64,000 nt of DNA, taken from contig CAJINV010000020.1 in assembly GCA_905178155.1 (NCBI GenBank), positions 310,001 to 374,000 on the forward strand. Direction: 5' to 3'. A program made the position numbers and the translations under genes. Shown one piece after another: positions 56,956 to 64,000 of this stretch. How positions within the stretch are numbered: position 1 is the first letter of the stretch; every line of letters begins with the position of its first letter. The stretch comes from Amoebophrya sp. A120 (Eukaryota; Sar; Dinophyceae; Syndiniales; Amoebophryaceae). The notes beneath the pieces are model-generated. The model did no database searches. It saw nothing but the letters and a program-made list of their open reading frames with translations, and had not been told where the DNA came from.

Positions 56956-59900
56956 ATGCTCTACAAGAGGCGTTCTTCACCTTACTCTCTCCGTCCACCG
57001 TTCTGTTGCGTTGCGGTCTCGCTGCTGCACACGTGGTCCCGGGGGCGCCCGGGCGTCGTGCCGATACGGGCGGACTACGGTTCTGATGAGTTGAAGGAGT
57101 CCCTGTTTTTCGCGGAAGACAATGAAGGGTCCTTCAATCCCTACGACCTCCCGCGCACCGACCACGATAGGGAAGACGATGTGGGGGAGGAGGAGAGACC
57201 ACATGATCCACCAGACGAGGTTCTACCAGAGGAAGCCGAACAGCCTGAGACGGAGCCACCGCCTAACAATACCTCAGCTGAAGAGGAGGAACTCACCGTG
57301 GTCCTGCCGGACGGCGAAACGAGCGGAATAGAGGGCGACGGACCACATGAGCAAGAACATCCCGCATCGTCAAACACTGTCGACGACTACCAGCCTGCGG
57401 GTGACGACTACTTGTCCCAACTGGTCGAGCCGATAAATTCCAGAAGAAACCAAGAGGACTTGTCCGAAGAGTCGGAAAACTGCGCCGAGAACGACGACGA
57501 GCAGGTCTTCCGGCAGTATTTATTGCATTTCTACGAGTCCAACTACTGGGGCGCGCAGCAGTCGATTTTGTTTCACAAAATCCGCGGGTCGCACGCGCTG
57601 CACTGTCCCTCCGCGGTGCTGGGGACCATGTTGTTGAAGATGGAATCCTCCGTGTTCCGCCACGACGCGGACGAGGTGATCCCGGACCAGAAGGGGCTGT
57701 ACGCGACGTATCAAGTGCAAAAGTACTTACTTATCGTACTGGTACTAATCGCTGTCAGGCATGACAGATCTAGTTCTCTACGGGATTTCGCATCACAAAT
57801 TCCATTTTTCCTTCTGAGAAAAATTGTGATGCAATTTTCACTAGTGCGAAGATGTTTTTGCGATGCATACGACGTACTTCCACGACAACCTGTCCCGGAT
57901 CAACAGAAACTGGCCGCTGGCTATCATACAGAAAAAAGCAGGCAGGGCGTATTTGTGATGCATACAATGAATTGACCATAGCGTGCTGTTAAGGCTACGC
58001 AATACAGATTTTTCTGCGTGTTCGTGTATGTTTTTGCATTACAAATATAGCCACCTGCTGGCTTTTTTGTGCGGGATACTGGCGGAGGGCTACCAGCGGG
58101 TGCTGGATTTAGAAGAGGCGTTGGTCGAGAAAAAGGAGTACAGCATCGCGATGATCATGAACTTCTGCTCCGTCAAGGACCGGTTCGGCGAGGCGCACGG
58201 GCTGGATTGGCTCGCGGAAGGCAGCGACATGCTGGAGGAGGACCCGGATCTGCTAAGGATAGGTATCGACTTCTGTCGTTGTCCTGCATTTTCATTTTGC
58301 TAGCTCGTCTGTGCATGAGAGGTAGAGGCCGCTGTAAAAACTACTGTGATCAATATGGGTTGATGTCTGTAGATCAGGAGAAAACAACTTCTCAGTAGTA
58401 GTTTTCACCACTAAACACTCTCAGTTGACGTCCACATCTACATCGTCGACCTGCCCAAGTGCAATGGACAGCGCTCGCACTTCGCTCACATCGAGCGGGT
58501 CGTCAAGTCGCTCACCGTCGAGCGCTACCAGGGGGCGCCAGACCGCGAGGAGCAGAGCTCGTACTTTCGCTACATTGTCGACCACTACGACGATATGGCG
58601 GATTTCGTCATCTTCGTTCACCCAGACGCGCCGGAGCACCAGGGAAAGGAGATGCGCGCCTTGGTCGAGGCACTGCGGTTGCTGAAAACCAAGTCGGCAC
58701 TGGTAAAATTTTTGGATAGATTTTAGTTGTTTTGCGAATGGAAATCTTCAGAGGTGCAGCAGTTTCCTCTCGGACATGATAGGGAATAAAACCATGCAGC
58801 TCAAATTATTTTTGTGTGAGCGCGCCAAGAACTCGTCTGCTGGTCATTGGTCGCACTATCTGGTTCTGATCACGACCGTTGGCAAATCGACTGCAACACC
58901 CTCCAAACGATGATCGCGACCACCTCCTGCAGGCGTATCGCACCATAGAGTACTACCCGCTGGCCATGCAGTACATTCGCAGCCCTCTTTATGGAATGCG
59001 AGGAGTTCATTTGAGTCTTTCTCCTTGCAGCTGATGTGTACAAAAATTTAAAGTTCATTGTCTTGTTGTAAGTATTGCCCCCGAGGAGCAGTTTTCTGGG
59101 AGCGAAACGGTGAAAACGCAAGCAGGGCATGGTAATAGATAACTTTTTAACCTGTTCTAGCATGAGGAAGGTTCAAGAAATTTCCATGCTCCATACTTTC
59201 CGCACCTCTCGGTCCCTATCCAAGAAAAAAATATTGTAGGTGTAAGTTTTTTGGAGGAACAGCATTACAAATTTGTCTGGCATGACAGCAAAAAGCTGTC
59301 ATGCGCAGATAGTACGTGAAAACGCCCCCTGATGGACCCTGCGATGCATGCCAAGCATGACAGACGCAATCATCTTGCATGTTGAGCATCACAAATTTAC
59401 ACTAACAGCGTTCTTTTCTTGGATAGTCCCGGGCCATTCACTACTACGACGCGGGGGACCGCGAAGACGACTGGCCGGTATCAAGTGCAAAAATGTCTTT
59501 GTCTGGAAGGGTTGGAACTTGTGATGCAAACTCTGGAACACGCAAAAATTTGTGTTGCATGAGCGCCAAAAGCTGTCCATTTCTTGGCACGCAAGTAGGA
59601 AGTTTCTCATGCGGGACAGGCATCATGAGGCGTGCTCAAAATAACCTGTGATGCTTTTGCCTGCATCAGACGCCATTTGCGTGATCCGAAATATGCAAGA
59701 CAAATCTCGCAATCTTCCAGACCCAGACATTTTGCATTTGATAGACGGTGTTCTGGAACAAATTGTTCCTCGACCGGCCCAATGGCGTTTGCCCCCTCGG
59801 GTGCCGCTGGAACGACGAGATGGACCACGATTTTACCTTTTACATCTATCAAATGCAAAAATGTCCCGGTCTGGAAGAGTGCAACTTGTGATGCTGAATT

Positions 59901-60362
59901 TGGATTCTACAAAAATCTAGGCTGCGTGAACAGCAAAAGAGGTCCAGTTTGTGCCACGGCGAGGTGGCATTTCTCATGCGGTGTAGGCATCAGGAAGCCC
60001 TCACAAAATCTGTGATGCTAGAGCATGCGTCACAGACTTCAGGAGTCATGCAAAGTGTGCACGACAAACCTGGGCCTGGCATCCTTCCAGCCCCAGACAT
60101 TTTTGCATTTGATAACATCGCCAGCCAAGCGATCGTCCGTTCGGACCGGATCCGGATTCACCCACGAGAGTGGTACGGGAGCTTCTTCCAGCAAGATTTG
60201 ATCTGGTTTTCGAACAATTCCGGGCTGCTGGAGGCGGCCTGGCCCGTGATCATGGGGGAGGAACTGACAGAAGTGTCGCGGGAAGCGGATGCGCGGTTGC
60301 CGCTGGCACTGAAGTTTGACATCTTGACGAAATACAGCTACGGCTGGAACGACGTGATCTAG
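56956..60362 (+). CDS. DUF3431-like protein, 595 aa, nine exons with four introners
   Basis: Exons 56956-57708, 57875-57948, 58051-58262, 58425-58702, 58933-58992, 59195-59216, 59431-59478, 59749-59846 and 60120-60362; total 1788 nt, all phases consistent. N-terminal hydrophobic stretch (PFCCVAVSLLHTW), an acidic Glu/Pro-rich linker (about 55-165), and a region with HALHCPSAVLGTM. The DUF3431-like core (from about 347) has VDVHIYIVDLPKC, then EEQSSYFRYIVDHYDDMADF and VIFVHPDAPEHQ. The C-terminal part has NGVCPLGCRWNDEMDHDFTF, YIASQAIVRSDRI and NNSGLLEAAW. DUF3431 proteins resemble glycosyltransferase-type or secretory proteins in fungi and protists; the function is not established. Introns after 57708, 59216, 59478 and 59846 are introners; those after exons 2, 3 and 4 are GT-AG. 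Confidence 0.85.
57709..57869. mobile_element. Introner element, family 3
   Basis: Starts TATCAAGTGCAAAAGTAC and ends AGATGTTTTTGCGATGCATA; inner CGTACTGGTACTA / ACTAGTGCG. Perfect 5-bp repeat CGACG at 57704-57708 and 57870-57874. Excision reads LYATYFHDN in frame. Confidence 0.9.
57949..58050. mobile_element. GT-AG intron with introner-like inverted ends
   Basis: TATTTGTGATGC (from 57950) pairs with GCATTACAAATA (to 58047), directly inside a GT...AG intron that gives GRAHLLAF in frame. Looks like an introner whose borders have become canonical. Confidence 0.6.
59217..59425 (-). mobile_element. Introner element, family 2, orientation B
   Basis: TATCCAAGAAAAAAATATTG at the left and TTCTTTTCTTGGATA at the right. 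Its sequence is the reverse complement of 17070-17282 along nearly its whole length. Perfect 5-bp repeat GTCCC at 59212-59216 and 59426-59430. Excision reads FRTSRSRAIHYY in frame; the paralogous exon at 60957 reads FRTRRSLEHI with no element. Confidence 0.95.
59479..59743. mobile_element. Introner element, family 1
   Basis: TATCAAGTGCAAAAATGTC / GACATTTTGCATTTGATA, inner TGTCTGGAAG / CTTCCAGACCCA. Flanks GCCGG and GACGG (4 of 5). Excision reads DDWPVFWNKL in frame; the paralog DYWGDFWKRL is uninterrupted. Confidence 0.93.
59847..60114. mobile_element. Introner element, family 1
   Basis: TATCAAATGCAAAAATGTC / GACATTTTTGCATTTGATA with perfect 5-bp repeat ACATC at 59842-59846 and 60115-60119. 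Excision reads DFTFYIASQAIV; the paralog SFTFYIASQAVV at 61105-61130 is uninterrupted. Confidence 0.96.
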
Positions 60363-60720
60363 AGGTTGAAGATGTGCTGGACGTACTGGCAATACAACCG
60401 CACGACGTCGAGACATGCTCAGCTGCTGAATCGATCACGATCTTCAGGCCTTTAGTGTAGTACTGACCTCCATGCGTCCTGGTGTCTTCGCTTCGACCCC
60501 GGGAGTAAGTAGTAAACAAACCCACGCGCCCACCGTGGAGGTGCCGGCGGAGTTCGACATACAGAGCCCGAGGACTACGAGCATCTTCAGACCGAGTTCC
60601 GAAAGAGGCGAAGTATGCGGAGAGCTGCGTGAAACTACACAGAAGTTGCGTGCTTTCATACCGCTGTAGAAGCAAGAAGTAGTGCACCTGACGAATCTTC
60701 GAATCGATCCTACACTACAG
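60363..60720. other. Spacer between the DUF3431-like gene and its 3' copy
   Basis: A 65-aa frame (60472-60669) starts here but has no known features. The stretch ends in an acceptor-like TACACTACAG at 60720. Confidence 0.4.
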
Positions 60721-61562
60721 GCCTACAACTCCATCGAGTACTACCCGCTGGCCCTGCAGTACATCCGCGAACCGCTGTATTCGGGGAAAATTTTGCTGAA
60801 TCGAGAGAAGCAAAGTCGACGTGTTGCATGGTAATTGTACTTCATTGTGCGCAGAATTGCTGACTAAATTGATCGTGTGCGAGACGAGGTCTAACATACG
60901 CTGCAGGACGACTATGCTATCCCTTGATTCTTTACTTTTCCCCTTTCGTGGTCTATACGTTCCGCACCCGGCGCAGTCTGGAGCACATCAAGGAGCACAA
61001 TGACGAGCACGACTACTGGGGTGACTTTTGGAAGCGGCTCGTGAGCCGGCCCAACGGGCTGTGCCCCTTCGGCTGCGACTGGAATCACGAAATGGACGAA
61101 TCCTTCACCTTCTACATCGCCAGCCAAGCCGTCGTGCGCAAGGACCGCATTCTCCGGCACCCGCAGGACTGGTACCGCGGGTTTTTGCATTTGAGCGAGG
61201 AGGAAGAAGCTCGCGGGGATTCCCTGACCGAGCACCTCCGCTGGCTCAGCAACAATTCGGGGTTGCTGGAGGCCGCGTGGTATCCTGTGCAAAAGTATCG
61301 TACTCGTAGTAATTATTGGAAATATGCATGACAAATCTTCTTGCTAAGGTAAAACAGCATTACATACAAATTCCATTTCTAATCTTGAGGCAATTTGTAT
61401 TGCGATTTATACTAGTGCGATACTTTTGCAATGCAGACGTGGCCGGCGATTTTGGGCGAGCCTCTGACGGAGCCGACGCGGGACGAGGACCCGAGGTTGC
61501 CGCTGTCACTGAAGCTGTCTATTACGACAAGGTATTCCGACGGACAGGCCGGGGTGATATGA
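60721..61562 (+). CDS. Second copy of the 3' exons of the DUF3431-like gene
   Basis: Exons 60721-60780, 60957-61280 and 61443-61562. They encode AYNSIEYYPLALQYIREPLY, then TFRTRRSLEHI through FYIASQAVVRKDRI and NNSGLLEAAW, then PAILGEPLTEP to YSDGQAGVI and TGA. This parallels residues from about 440 to the end of the preceding gene. No copy of the upstream exons is present, and the first exon follows an acceptor-like site, so this is either a set of alternative last exons of that gene or a truncated duplicate. It keeps an open frame through all three exons, which argues for function. It has no element where the first copy has three, and one element (61281) where the first copy has none. Confidence 0.75.
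61281..61437. mobile_element. Introner element, family 3
   Basis: TATCCTGTGCAAAAGTATCG / CGATACTTTTGCAATGCAGA, inner TACTCGTAG / ACTAGTG. Perfect 5-bp repeat CGTGG at 61276-61280 and 61438-61442. Excision reads LEAAWPAILGE; the first copy LEAAWPVIMGE is uninterrupted. Confidence 0.94.
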
Positions 61563-62139
61563 GCGGGAATTAGGCCATTTCTTTATTCCTTCGTTCTTGA
61601 TGTAGCATTTTTGAGCTCTAGTATTCTTGCTGCGACTTCCTGTGTAAGTAAGTAGTAGTTTGATGCGCGGCCGCCGTATTTGACGCATCGCAAAAATGTG
61701 CGGCGTTTCTTGCAACTGATTCCAACGCGAACGCAAACGCACTGACACCTTGATGTAGTTGTCGACTTCATCAAATTGCGGGGCTTGTCGTGATAGGACC
61801 AGAAGCACGACGTCGTCGGAAAGAAATACTGTCCGGCCGAGTCAGTTCTTGTGTTTCCTTTGAGAATGACATAAAGCGGCACTTGCTACGAGAGAGATAC
61901 TGTTGCAAGCGGGAGACGCGCCTTTGATGCATGTGAGCGACGCGGAGGGTAACATAAGGTGTGCTGCCTGCTGGCTGTGTATACTTCCTGCATAGAAGTT
62001 ACAATCAGGGCTGCAGCAGCACGAGCAGCCTAATTATCAAAACCACTTGCTTGTAGATAAGAAAAAGGGACGAGGAAGGCGGCCGTTTGGCCGGCAAGAA
62101 TTTTTCTCGACCAACCGCCTGCTGCATCACTGAAAAATT
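61563..62139. other. Intergenic, no gene seen
   Basis: About 580 bp. No supported frame. Confidence 0.5.
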
Positions 62140-63809
62140 ATGACGACGGCGCTGGTATCCAGCATGATTTCGGACGAGATTTCTTTCGCCATCGCGGCGG
62201 GAATCGGGGTCTGCACGCTCGCCTATCTTCACATGCGGATGACCGGGGGGATGAAAAATCAGGACAAGAAGAATCATGTCGATGCGGCGCAAGAACCTGT
62301 ATTGCTGCAGGACGAGGAGCGGCGGGCGGAGCAGCATGCGAATCTTCCTTCTGCGAGGAAAACTACCACGACGAACAAGAACCCTGAAAGAAGATCTTCG
62401 TGGTTCAGTGACAATGTCATGGAGCAAAGAAATTCATTTAGTAAGGGCGATGCAAGTAGTTCTTGCAGCAATGCCGATGCTCGGGGCTGCACTGAGACCA
62501 AATCTCGCCTCAGTGCCTTTTTCTCATTTTCCGGAGAAAGTGCTTCTACCACATCACACGTTTCGACGGCGAGCGAAAAGACACCAACGACTTCCACGAG
62601 TGCGGCGACGAGCAAGGAATCAGTGGGAGGTGGAACAACTACAGCATCCGAGCAGGATCCTCCACTGGATATTAAACCACGGTGGACCAGTTTTTTCTCC
62701 GCAGCACCCGCTTCCGGTTGTACTTCTAGTTCTATGAAGATCGCAACCTCCTCCCGACGTCCGGAAGAACTACAACACAATGACGTCGATTGCGGCGCCA
62801 GCACGTTTTCGGAGCAAACCGAAGACGACGAGGATTCGGACGAAAGTGTAGCTTCCAGCACGCTCCTCTACTCCACAGGCGGGAATAAAGCCAGCCATTT
62901 ACTCTTACCCGATCTCGGGTTTCGGCTCGAAGTCGGCGAACTATCAACTGCAAATATGTCTGGGTCTGGGAGATTGCGAGATTTGTCATGCTAGTCTGGC
63001 ATGACTCTGGGATTTGTATTGCGTGGCAACCAAGAGCTCCTCTAGCCTGTCATGCAAACACGCAATTTCTCATGCGGAATACGCAACAAAGAAGCATGAA
63101 AAAACTTGTGATGCATGGCGGCGCATTACAGTGTCCTTATTATTCAGTGACCTGCATCACACTTTCCAGACCCAGACATTTTTGCATTTGATACGAACAC
63201 CAAATGTACCACGGTAGGATGCAGTTCACGGTCCGCCTGCTCGAGTGGCGCGACAAGAGCCCGAACGAGCAAGTCACTCTCGCAAAAGCCACCCGTTCCT
63301 ATTCCCAGTTCAAAAAGCTGCACAAAACGACCAACAGCAAGCAGCACACGCCGTTTCTGCGCCGCCTGCTGTTCTCGTCCCACGTCAGCAAGGTGCAGCA
63401 GCGGACGGAGTGCCTGCAAAAGTTCTGCGCAAGGTTGCGGGTGTCAGACCGGAATCTGAAGCTGCTGGCGGCGTTCTTGGCTTTGCGGAGTGGAAGTGAG
63501 GAAGAGACGCGGCTCCTCGAAGCGTTCGCGAAGCAAGCGGGTGCGGAAGAATTTTTCTGCTTTGCTGTTCATCTTTCAGGATGTCTTTATTGTCTTGCTC
63601 TTGCGGAAGTTCTGGGTTGTAGTCTTTGTCCTGTCCACGTGGCCTGGACTATTGCTGCACCTCCCCTGCGCATTTTGCTTCTGAAAGTGTACTCCTTTGC
63701 TGTCGTCCACTGCCGCATCATGAAGAAAGCAAGAATGTCCTCGGCGTCACACATACTTACGTGCTTACTTGCTAGTGCATCTGTGTTCGTTGCTCTAGCT
63801 CGCGGCTAG
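62140..63809 (+). CDS. PX-domain (phosphoinositide-binding) membrane-anchored protein
   Basis: Exons 62140-62941 and 63199 to about 63809, split by a family-1 introner. The N-terminus has a hydrophobic helix (ISFAIAAGIGVCTLAYLHM, about 11-29), followed by a long Ser/Thr/Glu-rich linker. Exon 2 begins the PX fold: MQFTVRLLEWRDKS, the TRSYSQFKKLHK motif (the Arg/Tyr pocket for PtdIns3P), PFLRRLLF, then VQQRTECLQKFCARLRV and LKLLAAFLAL. PX proteins bind phosphoinositides on endosomes, and a TM helix plus PX suggests a sorting or tethering role. The last 70 residues (from about 63560) are Cys/Leu-rich and may be read-through into an intron, so the true C-terminus may differ. Confidence 0.75.
62942..63193. 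mobile_element. Introner element, family 1, in the PX gene
   Basis: TATCAACTGCAAATATGTC / GACATTTTTGCATTTGATA. Perfect 5-bp repeat CGAAC at 62937-62941 and 63194-63198. Excision reads VGEHQMYHGRM in frame, joining the linker to the PX domain. Confidence 0.92.
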
Positions 63810-64000
63810 TCGTACAAAAATTGTCGTGGCATTGGTGTACGTGGCGTATTTTTTACATGGACAGCACTTCTACAAGAGGAAGTAGAAACTCTTCGGCAGG
63901 CACGACACCGTGAGGGGAGTGCGACATTCTGCATTGAGCAAGAGGTGAAAATAGATGGATTGACAGAGCAGACACTTTCAGAAGTGGTGTAGTACGTGAT
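63810..64000. other. Window end, no gene seen
   Basis: Possibly intronic or 3' flank of the PX gene. Confidence 0.3.

Noticed and set aside
1-64000. CRISPR array, prokaryotic operon, tRNA, rRNA or spliced-leader gene
   Set aside because: Looked for direct-repeat/spacer arrays, Shine-Dalgarno-linked frames and cloverleaf or SL consensus sequence by eye; none seen.

Overview
This is nuclear DNA of a eukaryote. The protein-coding genes are split by introns, and SEC61A, PGAP3/PER1, ABCG, RING-ankyrin and PX-domain proteins can be read. The best fit is an alveolate of the dinoflagellate lineage, and specifically a syndinian such as Amoebophrya. Three observations support this: two proteins carry the CPW-WPC cysteine module known from apicomplexans and their relatives; every gene I can support (about 20 over 57 kb) lies on the + strand; and many introns are repetitive 'introner elements' with terminal inverted repeats and non GT-AG ends, a feature described for Amoebophrya. 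The genus is an inference.

Layout. 1-6.7 kb: no convincing gene; a 27-bp tandem repeat, a duplicated segment around an assembly gap, and a 230-bp GC-rich tandem repeat. 6.7-19.1 kb: a small membrane protein, a 951-aa secreted protein, a candidate DUF3253 selenoprotein, a RING-H2/ankyrin protein and a SAP-like/coiled-coil nuclear protein. 20.2-23.2 kb: SEC61A in nine exons. 24.7-36.0 kb: two CPW-WPC proteins, a five-exon Tyr/Trp-rich protein, a two-TM protein and a protein built from duplicated exons. 36.4-43.0 kb: PGAP3/PER1, a PNPOx-like split-barrel protein and a membrane protein. 43.8-56.5 kb: a large low-complexity protein with a composite intron, a possibly myristoylated protein and an intronless ABCG transporter. 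57.0-63.8 kb: a DUF3431-like gene followed by a second copy of its 3' exons, then a PX-domain protein.

Main result. At least 14 introns are discrete elements of about 155-285 bp. They start TATC/TATG, end (mostly) GATA, have terminal inverted repeats of up to about 30 bp, and are flanked by 5-bp direct repeats. Removing the element plus one 5-bp repeat restores the reading frame in every case tested. Several families are present. One family occurs in opposite orientations in two genes (17.1 kb and 59.2 kb). Two paralogous exon sets (59-60 kb versus 61 kb) differ by clean presence or absence of four elements, which records insertion into intact exons. One composite intron (44.8-45.9 kb) also carries a duplicated host exon, a palindrome cluster and a 37-bp exact copy of an exon from a gene 5 kb upstream.

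Second result. The gene at 11.26 kb has an in-frame TGA exactly where the DUF3253 family has its conserved Cys (CPSE motif), with family homology continuing on both sides and across an introner. This is a strong selenocysteine candidate, although I found no convincing SECIS element by eye.

Splice junctions are read by eye from frame, motifs and repeats. Treat exon ends as good to a few bases. No transcript evidence is available here.
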